Positions 1-7,012 of a stretch of DNA of 14,494 bases are shown here, in pieces. Made by a program: the position numbers and the translations under genes. The DNA comes from JAFIEN01 sp051859505 (lineage in GTDB: Bacteria; Pseudomonadota; Alphaproteobacteria; Rhodobacterales; Rhodobacteraceae): the NCBI GenBank assembly GCA_051859505.1, contig JBHYFN010000069.1, positions 1-14,494 of the forward strand. Direction: 5' to 3'. The notes beneath the pieces are model-generated. The model searched no databases. It was not told where the DNA came from and saw only the letters and a list, made by a program, of their open reading frames with translations. Position 1 is the first letter of the stretch, and the number at the start of each line of letters is the position of its first letter.

Positions 1-627
1 GAGCGTGCCCCGCACCACGGCCTCTTTCGCGGTCTTGCCATCCATCGGGTAGAAGGCCAGAAGCGCCGATCCCCCCATCTCGATCGTGGCGGCGCGGGCA
101 AGGCGTTCGGTCCAGCCGTTCGACACGGTGTCAAGCACGATGGAATTGCCCTTGTCGTCGCAAAGCACCATCGGCGTGGCCGAGACGCCCGAGAGGGTGA
201 AGGTCACCATCTGCAACTCGGGGAAGGCCCGCCCCATCCCGTCGCCATCGACCAGCGGCAGGCCGGAGCTTGCGGCCACAACGAAGGGCGTGGTCGAGTT
301 CACGCCCCCCGCCTCGCCGCACAGCACCGCGTCGATCTTGCGGCCCATGACCTTTTCAAGCGCGGTAAAGGCGTTCATCAGCTCGTCGCCCTGCGGCAGC
401 TTCTCGGTCATCACGGTGGGCGCGCCCATCATGCAGACGGGCACGACAAGGGCATCGTCGGCCAGTTCCGCCACATCGACCAGCTTGACCGGGCCGTGTT
501 GGCGAATCGCCTGCTGGGCCATCAGCTTGCCCACGTAAGGGTCGCCGCCGCCGCCGGTGCCAAGGACCGCGCCGCCGATGGCGATGTCTTCCAGATCGTC
601 CACACCGATCGTGCGAAGGATTTTCAT
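1..627 (-). CDS. DUF917 family protein, second copy (partial, C-terminus outside window)
   Basis: The first 209 residues of a DUF917 protein (Pfam family also named S-methyl-thiohydantoin desulfurase, N-terminal domain); the frame is open to the left edge. The ATG at 627 follows a good AAAGGAAC ribosome site that overlaps the TGA of the preceding gene, 11 bp away, so translation is probably coupled. Motifs shared with the paralogue just upstream are LGTGGGGDPYVG (residues 22-33), GEAGGVNS (104-111), GLPLVDGDGMGRAFPELQM (122-140) and DDKGN (157-161). Family members are usually about 360 residues, so roughly 150 are missing here. The family is linked to hydantoin or thiohydantoin-type substrates; the actual substrate cannot be read from the sequence. 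Family assignment is confident, function is not. Confidence 0.85.
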   Translation of the reverse strand, partial: MKILRTIGVDDLEDIAIGGAVLGTGGGGDPYVGKLMAQQAIRQHGPVKLVDVAELADDALVVPVCMMGAPTVMTEKLPQGDELMNAFTALEKVMGRKIDAVLCGEAGGVNSTTPFVVAASSGLPLVDGDGMGRAFPELQMVTFTLSGVSATPMVLCDDKGNSIVLDTVSNGWTERLARAATIEMGGSALLAFYPMDGKTAKEAVVRGTL

Positions 628-638
628 GGCAGTTCCTT

Positions 639-1745
639 TCAGGGGCCAACCGGGCCAAGGGCCAGGGGCGAGAATGTCAGGTCGGGATAGCCGAAGGCGG
701 CGGGGCCTACGACGGCCATCGCCTCGGGTGTTTTCATCAGGTCATGGACGGGCAGGCCAATCACCGCGAGGCGCTGGCCATAGCGCAGAACCTCGGTCGT
801 GATCGGCTCTCCGGTCTCAAGATCAAGGTTGATGATCAGGTCGGGCACCATGATCACGGGCTTGCCGTCGACCCAGAGGACAAGGTTCTCGTTCTGGATG
901 GCGATGCGCCCTTCCGAGCCCTGCCAGTCGCCCGAGCCTGCGATCTGCGCCTCGCCCCGCGAAAAGCCGCCCGTAAGCTCGCGGCGGATATCCGTCACCT
1001 TGCCGGTGAAAAAGAGCGTCGCCCCGGTGGTGGCGATGATCCGGTCCACGACGTTCTGCCGTTTCGCGCGGGCGTCAAGGATCGTCCGGCCTATGTTCAG
1101 CGCCTGGGTCATCGTCCCCGGCACCGCCGTGCGGCGCACGAAATCGGCGCGCATCGGCGCGATGGCAAGGCCCGCGCCCGCGCCCATCGCCACCGCCGTG
1201 TCGCGGGCGAAGCGTTCGAGCCAGTACATGTCGAGCACGTCACGGAAGATGACGGTGTTGCCCTTGTCATCGGCAATCGCGGCCGGCGCGGCCTTGGCGC
1301 CGTAGATGAAGAAGGTGGTCATCTGCACTTCGGGGAAGGCGCGGCCCATCCCGTCGCCGTCCAGCACCGGCAGCCCGGCCTGGGCCGCGGTGATGACCGG
1401 TTCCATGGAATTTGCCCCGCCGATTTCGGCGCAGATGAGGGCCGACATCCTGACGCCCGCGACCTCTTCCACCGCGCGCATGGCGCGGAAGCATTCCTCG
1501 CCCTGTTCGATCTTCTCGACCCCCACGACAGGCGCGCCGATGCCGCCGACCTCGCCCACCCAGGCGTCGTCGGGCAGGGCGTCAAGCGGCAGGATCTCGA
1601 CCGTGGCGCCCTTGCGGAGCAACTCGCGCGACCGCAGCATCCCCACATAAGGGTTGCCGCCCCCGCCCGTGCCCAGCAGCGCCGCCCCGATGGAGAGCGG
1701 GAGCAGGTCCGCTTCCGTCAGCGGGTAACGTCCGTCATCCAACAT
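639..1745 (-). CDS. DUF917 family protein, first copy
   Basis: A complete 368-residue DUF917 protein of normal family length, probably cytoplasmic (no signal peptide or membrane segment). The N-terminal domain has LGTGGGGNPYVG (residues 24-35), CAEIGGANS (105-113), GLPVLDGDGMGRAFPEVQM (124-142) and DDKGN (159-163), followed by the C-terminal domain (about 190-368). I chose the ATG at 1745 because the residues encoded further upstream lie inside the HyuA-like gene in another frame and look non-coding, while GGGGGAA sits a few bases before this ATG. The start overlaps the end of the HyuA-like gene by 11 bp. It is clearly paralogous to the next gene, suggesting ancient tandem duplication and perhaps a heteromeric enzyme. 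The link to the neighbouring HyuA-like ATPase fits a role in hydantoin, oxoproline or thiohydantoin chemistry, but the reaction is inferred. Confidence 0.88.
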   Translation of the reverse strand: MLDDGRYPLTEADLLPLSIGAALLGTGGGGNPYVGMLRSRELLRKGATVEILPLDALPDDAWVGEVGGIGAPVVGVEKIEQGEECFRAMRAVEEVAGVRMSALICAEIGGANSMEPVITAAQAGLPVLDGDGMGRAFPEVQMTTFFIYGAKAAPAAIADDKGNTVIFRDVLDMYWLERFARDTAVAMGAGAGLAIAPMRADFVRRTAVPGTMTQALNIGRTILDARAKRQNVVDRIIATTGATLFFTGKVTDIRRELTGGFSRGEAQIAGSGDWQGSEGRIAIQNENLVLWVDGKPVIMVPDLIINLDLETGEPITTEVLRYGQRLAVIGLPVHDLMKTPEAMAVVGPAAFGYPDLTFSPLALGPVGP

Positions 1746-3282
1746 GAAGTTCCCCCACCGCCTTGACGCGGACCCGCGTCGCATTGCCGGGCAGATAGGC
1801 CAGCGGCACGTCTTCGACGTCGACGATCTCGATACTGTCGGCGCGGGCGCCTGCGGCGATGGCGGCCTCGGTCGCCTGTGCCTTGGCATCGTCAAGTGCT
1901 GCCTCGCGCGTCATCTCGGCCAGGGCATAGACGCGGTCCACCTCGCCGCTGACCTGCGCGATGGCGGCGCCCACGGCGTTGGCGACGGCGAAATGGTCGG
2001 GCTTGATCAGCTCCAGCCCCGCAATCGGCCCCTCCACGAGGATCGAGCCGCCGCCCACCACGATCACCGGCAGCGGTTCGGCCGAGATGCGGGCGCGTTC
2101 GACGCAATCTTCAAGCATGAAGGCGATCCGGTCGCGTGCGCGGCGGATCAGGTCGGGGGTCAGATGCGCGACCTTGGCCTTGTCGCCCAGATCCGCCCCG
2201 CCATCGGCCACCACAACGTCCGAGGTGGTCAGCGTCTGGCCGCCGAAGATCAGCGCCTCCTCCACGATCCGGTAGCCGACCGAGCGCGGCCCGACCGTCA
2301 CCCCGTCCGGCCCGTCCACGACGAGCGAGCCGCCGCCAAGGCCGATGGAGAACACGTCGGGCATGCGGAAATTGGTGCGCACGCCCCCCACCTCGACCGC
2401 GACGGTCGCTTGCCGGGGAAAGCCCTTTTGCAAGGACCCCACATCCGAGGTGGTGCCGCCGATATCCACCACGATGGCATCCTTGACGCCCGACAGGAAG
2501 GCCGCCCCCCGCATCGAGTTGGTGGGGCCCGAGGCGAAGGTCAGCACCGGGAAGCGTTCGGCGAAATCGGCATCCATCAAGGTGCCGTCGTTCTGGGTCA
2601 GGTAGAACCGCCCGGTGAAGCCCACATCGGCCAGCGCGCCGCGGAAGGCGGCCACCACCTCGCGGCTCAGATCGCGCAGGCAGGCGTTCATGATCGCGGC
2701 GTTTTCCCGCTCCAGAAGGCCGATCCGGCCGATGTCGGAGGAGAGCGTGATATGCGCCTCGGGCAGGGCCTCGGCCAGGATCTGGCCCGCCTCACGCTCG
2801 AACTCGGTCGAGACGGGGGAAAAGACCGAGGTGATGGCGACCGAGCGGATGCCACGCGCGCGGATCTCGGCGGCGATGCCGCGCAATTCGTTCGCGTCGA
2901 GTTTCGAGATCACCCGCCCGTCGAATTCGTTGCCGCCATGGGCCAGCCACCAATGGTTGCCGATCACGTCGCGCAGATCCTCGGGCCAGTCGACCATCGG
3001 CGGCAGGCTGGCCGTGGCGGGCAGGCAGAGGCGCACCGCGGCGGTCTGGGCAAGGTCACGGCGCTGGACGACGGCGTTGGTGAAATGCGTGGTGCCGATC
3101 ATCACCACATCCACCTTGTCGGCACCCATTCCGGCGGCCTCGAGCACCTTGCGCAGCGCCTGCACCACGCCGGTCATCACGTCCGCGCTGGTCGCGGCCT
3201 TCACGCCCGCCAGCACCTGCGTTCCGTTCATCAGAACGGCATCCGTATTGGTGCCGCCCACGTCGATTCCGATGCGGATCAT
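1735..3282 (-). CDS. Short hydantoinase/oxoprolinase-family (HyuA-like) ATPase
   Basis: A 515-residue protein of the hydantoinase A/5-oxoprolinase family (Hydant_A_N then Hydantoinase_A domains), with the ASKHA-type nucleotide fold. Visible motifs are DVGGTNTDAVL (residues 7-17, phosphate 1), IGTTHFTNAVVQR (62-74), DIGGTTSDVG (273-282, phosphate 2), GLGGGSL (314-320) and VVGGGS (408-413). Family members hydrolyse cyclic amides such as hydantoins or 5-oxoproline using ATP. At 515 residues it is well short of the roughly 690 of classical HyuA and lacks their C-terminal region; the start and both nucleotide motifs are intact, so this is the short subfamily rather than a broken gene. Its ATG overlaps the stop of the upstream ATPase gene (ATGA at 3279-3282), with AAGGAAG as ribosome site, so it belongs to the transporter operon. 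The substrate is unknown. Confidence 0.9.
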   Translation of the reverse strand: MIRIGIDVGGTNTDAVLMNGTQVLAGVKAATSADVMTGVVQALRKVLEAAGMGADKVDVVMIGTTHFTNAVVQRRDLAQTAAVRLCLPATASLPPMVDWPEDLRDVIGNHWWLAHGGNEFDGRVISKLDANELRGIAAEIRARGIRSVAITSVFSPVSTEFEREAGQILAEALPEAHITLSSDIGRIGLLERENAAIMNACLRDLSREVVAAFRGALADVGFTGRFYLTQNDGTLMDADFAERFPVLTFASGPTNSMRGAAFLSGVKDAIVVDIGGTTSDVGSLQKGFPRQATVAVEVGGVRTNFRMPDVFSIGLGGGSLVVDGPDGVTVGPRSVGYRIVEEALIFGGQTLTTSDVVVADGGADLGDKAKVAHLTPDLIRRARDRIAFMLEDCVERARISAEPLPVIVVGGGSILVEGPIAGLELIKPDHFAVANAVGAAIAQVSGEVDRVYALAEMTREAALDDAKAQATEAAIAAGARADSIEIVDVEDVPLAYLPGNATRVRVKAVGELHVG

Positions 3283-4166
3283 GTCTTTGCTTCCTTGGAA
3301 TTGGCCTGCTGACGCAGGGCGAGAAGGTCTTCGGCGGTGGGGATTTCGCCGTTGATAAGGGGGATGACGGGGCGCATCGCCTCTTCCTCGGCCGAGATGA
3401 CCGGGACAGAGGCGAGGAGGAGGCGGGTATAATCGTGCTGTGGCGCGCGAAAGACCGTTGCCACGGGGCCGGTCTCGACGATCTTGCCGAGGTAGAGGAT
3501 GCCCACCTCCTGCGCGAAGTTGCGCATGAGCGAGAGGTCGTGGCTGATGAAGAGGTAGGTCAGGCCAAGGTCGGCCACGAGGCCTTCGAGAAGCTCGATC
3601 ACCCGCGCCTGGACCGAGACATCCAGCGCCGAGGTGGGTTCGTCCAGCACCAGAAGGCGCGGCTCGACGGCCAGCGCGCGGGCGATGGCGACGCGCTGTT
3701 TCTGCCCGCCCGAAAGCTCATGCGGGTAGCGGTCGGCGAAATGGCGGGGCAGTTGCACCATGTCCAGAAGGTCGCCCACGCGGCGGCGGCGGTCGCCCGC
3801 AAAGCCATGCGCATCAAGCGGCACCCGGATCGACTGGCCCACCGTGCGCCGGGGGTTGAGCGAGGCGCCGGGGTTCTGGAACACCATCTGCACCTTCTGG
3901 CGATGCGCAAGGCTCGCCTGCCGGCCAAGGATCGACACGCCGTCCAGCAGGATGTCGCCGGAGGTCGGTTCCGCCAGCCCCATGATCATCCGCGCGATGG
4001 TGGATTTGCCCGACCCGCTTTCGCCCGCCAGCCCATAGACCTGCCCCTGCGGGATGGACAGCGACACGCCGTCCACCGCCCGCACTTCGCCCGTCACCCG
4101 CCCGAAGCCGCCCTTGACGGGAAAGACCTTGCAAAGGTCGCGGATTTCCAGAACCGGCGCGGTCAT
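3279..4166 (-). CDS. Dpp/Opp-type ABC importer ATPase, second subunit (F-like)
   Basis: A 295-residue ATP-binding subunit of a peptide/nickel-type importer, acting on the inner face of the cytoplasmic membrane. Motifs in order: Walker A GESGSGKST (residues 48-56), Q-loop FQNPGASLNPRRTVGQ (96-111), signature LSGGQKQRVAIARAL (151-165), Walker B LLVLDEPTSALDV (171-183) and H-loop ISHD with His209. The C-terminal peptide-transporter extension begins (PQHDYTRLLLASVP and RPVIPLINGEIP) but stops before the GC-F-RC cysteine motif that ends many OppF/DppF proteins, so the tail is short. The start at 4166 overlaps the upstream ATPase stop (ATGA) and follows GGGAGGGA. With the adjacent second ATPase it would form the heterodimeric motor for the two permeases encoded upstream. 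Confidence 0.93.
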   Translation of the reverse strand: MTAPVLEIRDLCKVFPVKGGFGRVTGEVRAVDGVSLSIPQGQVYGLAGESGSGKSTIARMIMGLAEPTSGDILLDGVSILGRQASLAHRQKVQMVFQNPGASLNPRRTVGQSIRVPLDAHGFAGDRRRRVGDLLDMVQLPRHFADRYPHELSGGQKQRVAIARALAVEPRLLVLDEPTSALDVSVQARVIELLEGLVADLGLTYLFISHDLSLMRNFAQEVGILYLGKIVETGPVATVFRAPQHDYTRLLLASVPVISAEEEAMRPVIPLINGEIPTAEDLLALRQQANSKEAKT

Positions 4167-4993
4167 CCGTCCCTCCCCGAATCCCGGCCCGTCAGGCGGG
4201 GGACGGCGGCGATCAGGCTGCGGGTATACTCCTCCTGTGGGGCGTCGAAGATGGCCTGGGTTGCCCCATGCTCCACGATGCGGCCCTTGTTCATCACATA
4301 GGTATAGCCGCAGGTTTCGCGCACCACGCCAAGGTTGTGGGTGATCATCAGAAGGGCGAGGCGGTTCTCGGTCACCAGATCCTTGAGCAGTTTCAGGATC
4401 TGCGCCTGCGTCGTCACATCCAGCGCCGTGCCGGGTTCGTCCGCGATCAGCAGGCGCGGCTCTGACAGAAGCGCCATGGCGATCAGGATGCGCTGGCGCA
4501 TCCCGCCCGAGAGCATGATGGGAAAGGACCGCGCCACCCTCTCGGGATCGCGCATGCGGACCTGCTGCAGCACCTCGAGGATACGCGCATACCGCCCCCG
4601 CCTGTCGCGGTCGCGGCCCAGCCGGCGGTCGGCATATTTCAGGATCGTGCCGAGCTGGTCCTGAATCGTGAAGACGGGGTTGAGCGAGGACATGGGATCC
4701 TGAAACACCATGCTCATCGCCGTGCCGCGCAGGCGCAGGCGCTCGCGTTCCGGCATGGTCAGAAGGTCGCGCCCTTCGAACAGGATGCGGCCGCCTTCGA
4801 CCTTGGCGGGCGGGATCGGCAGGATGCCCATGATCGTCTTCATCGTGACCGACTTGCCCGACCCGCTTTCCCCCACCAGCGCGATCTGCGCGCCTTCCGG
4901 CACGTCAAGCGAGACATCGTGCAGCACCTGGCTCCGCCGCCCGTAGGTGGTGAAGCTGACCGACAACCGCTCGACCGACAGAAGCGCGCTCAT
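4163..4993 (-). CDS. Dpp/Opp-type ABC importer ATPase, first subunit (D-like)
   Basis: A 276-residue ABC ATPase. Walker A is GESGSGKS (residues 41-48), Q-loop FQDPMSSLNP (97-106), signature LSGGMRQRILIAMALL (161-176), Walker B LLIADEPGTALDVT (181-194) and H-loop ITHN with His219. Two points differ from typical OppD/DppD: Gly replaces the usual Thr after DEP, and the protein ends soon after EEYTRSLIAAVP, lacking most of the C-terminal cysteine-containing extension (about 320-330 residues is usual). I placed the start at 4993 because it has a strong GGAGGA site just upstream and its ATG overlaps the permease stop (ATGA). The open frame extends further upstream, but that part lies over the permease gene in another frame. 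It pairs with the following ATPase. Confidence 0.93.
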   Translation of the reverse strand: MSALLSVERLSVSFTTYGRRSQVLHDVSLDVPEGAQIALVGESGSGKSVTMKTIMGILPIPPAKVEGGRILFEGRDLLTMPERERLRLRGTAMSMVFQDPMSSLNPVFTIQDQLGTILKYADRRLGRDRDRRGRYARILEVLQQVRMRDPERVARSFPIMLSGGMRQRILIAMALLSEPRLLIADEPGTALDVTTQAQILKLLKDLVTENRLALLMITHNLGVVRETCGYTYVMNKGRIVEHGATQAIFDAPQEEYTRSLIAAVPRLTGRDSGRDG

Positions 4994-5889
4994 CGCACGT
5001 CCTCCACATCGAAAAGGTCGCGCAGGCCGTCGCCCAGCAGGTTGAAGCCAAGGGCCAGGATCAGGATGGCCGAGCCGGGCAGGACCGATTGCCACCAGTT
5101 CTCGGGCAGGAAAGAGGCGCCTTGCGCCACCATCGTGCCAAGGTCGGGCGTGGGCGGCTGGATGCCGAGGCCAAGGAAGGACAGCGCCGCCCCGATCAGG
5201 ATCACGAAACCCGCGTCCAGCGAGGTCTTGACCGCGATGGCCGAGACGCAATTGGGCAGGATCTCGCGGAAGATGATATGGGCCTTCGAGGCGCCCAGCG
5301 TCTCGGCCGCCTCGACGAACTCCTGGCTGCGCACCTGCCGCGTGATCGAATAGATCAGCCGCGTGTGCCAGGTCCACCACAGCAGCGAGATGGCGATCAT
5401 CGAGTTGATCAGCGAGGGCGAGAGCACCGCCGCCACCGCCAGCGCCATGACAAGCGGCGGGATCGCCAGCGCGATATCGGTGATGCGCATGATCACCACC
5501 TCGACCCAGCCGCCGAAATAGCCGGCCAGCAGGCCCAGGATCACCCCGATCGGGATCGCGATGCTGAGGACCACGACCGCCAGCAGAAGCGAGATGCGCA
5601 GGCCGAAGATCACGCGGGTAAAGATGTCGCGGCCCACATTGTCGGTGCCGAACCAGTGTTCGGCCGAGGGGGGCTGATGGCGGTTGCGGAAATCCACCAC
5701 GGCGCCGACATGCTCGGGATAGGGGGTGATATAGGGCGCGAAGATCGCCAGCAGGACGCCGGTGATGACGATGAGCGCGCCGATGACGGCGGTGGGGTTG
5801 CGCGAGAAGCGAAACCAGTTCTGCCAGGCGTTGGACAGCGCCTCCTGTTCGGGGGCGGGGCGGGCCTGATGTTCGGGCAACTGGCTCAT
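4990..5889 (-). CDS. Dpp/Opp-type ABC importer permease (DppC-like)
   Basis: A 299-residue inner-membrane permease. The N-terminus has the OppC_N-type entry: WFRFSRNPTAVIGA, then a membrane segment (about residues 33-52) ending FAPYITPY. A periplasmic segment with HWFGTDNVGRDIFTRV (78-93) and the BPD_transp_1 core follow, with about five more hydrophobic segments. The EAA loop that docks on the ATPase is FVEAAETLGASKAHIIFREILPN (191-213). The end, GFNLLGDGLRDLFD, is characteristic of DppC proteins. The start at 5889 is preceded by GGGGGAAA and overlaps the upstream permease stop (ATGA). The longer open frame upstream encodes arginine/histidine-rich non-membrane sequence over the other permease and is not real coding sequence. 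Confidence 0.94.
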   Translation of the reverse strand: MSQLPEHQARPAPEQEALSNAWQNWFRFSRNPTAVIGALIVITGVLLAIFAPYITPYPEHVGAVVDFRNRHQPPSAEHWFGTDNVGRDIFTRVIFGLRISLLLAVVVLSIAIPIGVILGLLAGYFGGWVEVVIMRITDIALAIPPLVMALAVAAVLSPSLINSMIAISLLWWTWHTRLIYSITRQVRSQEFVEAAETLGASKAHIIFREILPNCVSAIAVKTSLDAGFVILIGAALSFLGLGIQPPTPDLGTMVAQGASFLPENWWQSVLPGSAILILALGFNLLGDGLRDLFDVEDVR

Positions 5890-6911
5890 GCGCGTTTCCC
5901 CCGGATGCGCACGCGCGGATCGACCACGCCGACCAGCACGTCGATCAAGAGGTTCACCATGACGAAGAACGCGCCCGAGACCATGACCACGCCCATGATG
6001 GCGTTCAGATCCTTCTGCGTGATCGCCCGGATCCCGTAAGAGGCCATGCCGGGCCAGGAAAAGATAAGCTCCACCACGAAGGCATTGCCGATCAGCGAGG
6101 CGAATTCGAGCCCGGTGATCGTGAGGGGCGGCACGAAGGCGGGGCGCAGCATGTATTTGAACATGCGCAGCCGGTCGGGCACGCCAAAGGCGCGGGCGGC
6201 CTCGATATAGTCCTGCCGGCTCACGTCGATCATGCTGGCCCGCGTGATGCGGGCGATCTGGCCCATGGTGGCGGCGCCAAGGGCGATGACGGGCAGAAGG
6301 AGGTGGCGGATCGCCTCGAAAAACACATCCACCCGGCCCCGGATCAGGCTGTCGATCAGCAAGAGCCCGGTGATATCGGCCTGAAACGACATGCCGGCCG
6401 GCAGGCGGCCCGTGGTGGGCAGGATGTTGAGGACATAGCCGGCAAGGATCTGCAAGAGCAGCGCAAGGAAGAAGGTCGGCGTCACGGCGGAAAGGATCGC
6501 GAGCGCCCGGACAAGGTTGTCGGGCCATCGGTCCTTCCATCGGGCCGCGGCCACGCCAAGCGGCACGCCAAGGGCAAAGGCCAAAAGGATGGTGCAAAGC
6601 ACCAGCTCGAAGGTCGCGGGGAAGGTGCGGGCGATATCCACATTGACCGATTGCTCGGTCAGAAGCGACCGGCCCAGCTCGCCCCGGGCAAGGCCCGTCA
6701 GGAACAGGCCGTATTGTTCGATCATCGGCTTGTTCAGGCCCAGCTTCTCTTGCAGGTCGGCCACCTGCTCGGCGCTGGCGCGGGGGCCGAGGGCCATGCG
6801 GGCGGGATCGCCCGGAACGATCCGGGCGATGGTGAAGATCACGATGGAAAGGCCGAAAAGCACCAGAAGCGACCACAGGACGCGCCGTGCCAGAAAGGCC
6901 AGAAACTCCAT
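5886..6911 (-). CDS. Dpp/Opp-type ABC importer permease (DppB-like)
   Basis: A 341-residue inner-membrane permease. It opens with the classic DppB start: MEFLAFLARRVLWSLLVLFG as the first membrane segment, then FTIARIVPGDPARMALG. The periplasmic part contains LGLNKPMIEQYGLFLTGLARGELGRS (57-82, described here in part). Five more hydrophobic segments lie at roughly 101-122, 133-160, 202-220, 260-284 and 305-330. The EAA loop for ATPase contact is YIEAARAFGVPDRLRMF (235-251), and the end DPRVRIRGKRA is typical. The ribosome site before this ATG is weak (CGGACCTC), unlike the other genes, and 101 bp with a strong hairpin separate it from the binding-protein gene. This suggests permease expression is set lower than that of the binding protein. 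Confidence 0.94.
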   Translation of the reverse strand: MEFLAFLARRVLWSLLVLFGLSIVIFTIARIVPGDPARMALGPRASAEQVADLQEKLGLNKPMIEQYGLFLTGLARGELGRSLLTEQSVNVDIARTFPATFELVLCTILLAFALGVPLGVAAARWKDRWPDNLVRALAILSAVTPTFFLALLLQILAGYVLNILPTTGRLPAGMSFQADITGLLLIDSLIRGRVDVFFEAIRHLLLPVIALGAATMGQIARITRASMIDVSRQDYIEAARAFGVPDRLRMFKYMLRPAFVPPLTITGLEFASLIGNAFVVELIFSWPGMASYGIRAITQKDLNAIMGVVMVSGAFFVMVNLLIDVLVGVVDPRVRIRGKRA

Positions 6912-6972
6912 TGCGAGGTCCGCCAGTCAGGGAGGGATGGGGGGCCGCGCAAGTCGGGCGGCCGGGCGAGGC

Positions 6973-7005
6973 GCCTGCCCCCGGGGGTGATCCCCGGGGG
7001 CAGGC
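6973..7005 (-). promoter_or_regulatory. Perfect hairpin between binding-protein and permease genes
   Basis: A perfect 14-bp GC-rich stem (6973-6986 pairing with 6992-7005) with a 5-nt loop, starting 8 bp after the binding-protein stop codon. There is no T-run after it in the direction of transcription, so it is not a standard intrinsic terminator. In many binding-protein operons such a structure stabilises the 5' message against 3' exonucleases or partially terminates transcription, giving more binding protein than membrane subunits. That role is inferred by analogy. Confidence 0.75.
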
Positions 7006-7012
7006 CGGACCG

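Noticed and set aside
1744..3312. A 522-residue open frame on the plus strand opposite the HyuA-like gene
   Set aside because: His/Asp/Gly/Arg-rich non-protein-like sequence; the opposite strand has intact nucleotide-binding motifs and coupled starts.
4994..6876. Upstream extensions of the D-like ATPase and DppC-like permease frames
   Set aside because: They lie over the preceding permease genes in another frame and look non-coding. The internal ATGs at 4993 and 5889 have good ribosome sites and family-typical N-termini.
6973..7005. Intrinsic terminator after the binding-protein gene
   Set aside because: The stem is perfect but no T-run follows on the minus strand, and the permease genes have no other promoter that I can see. 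A stability or attenuation element fits better.
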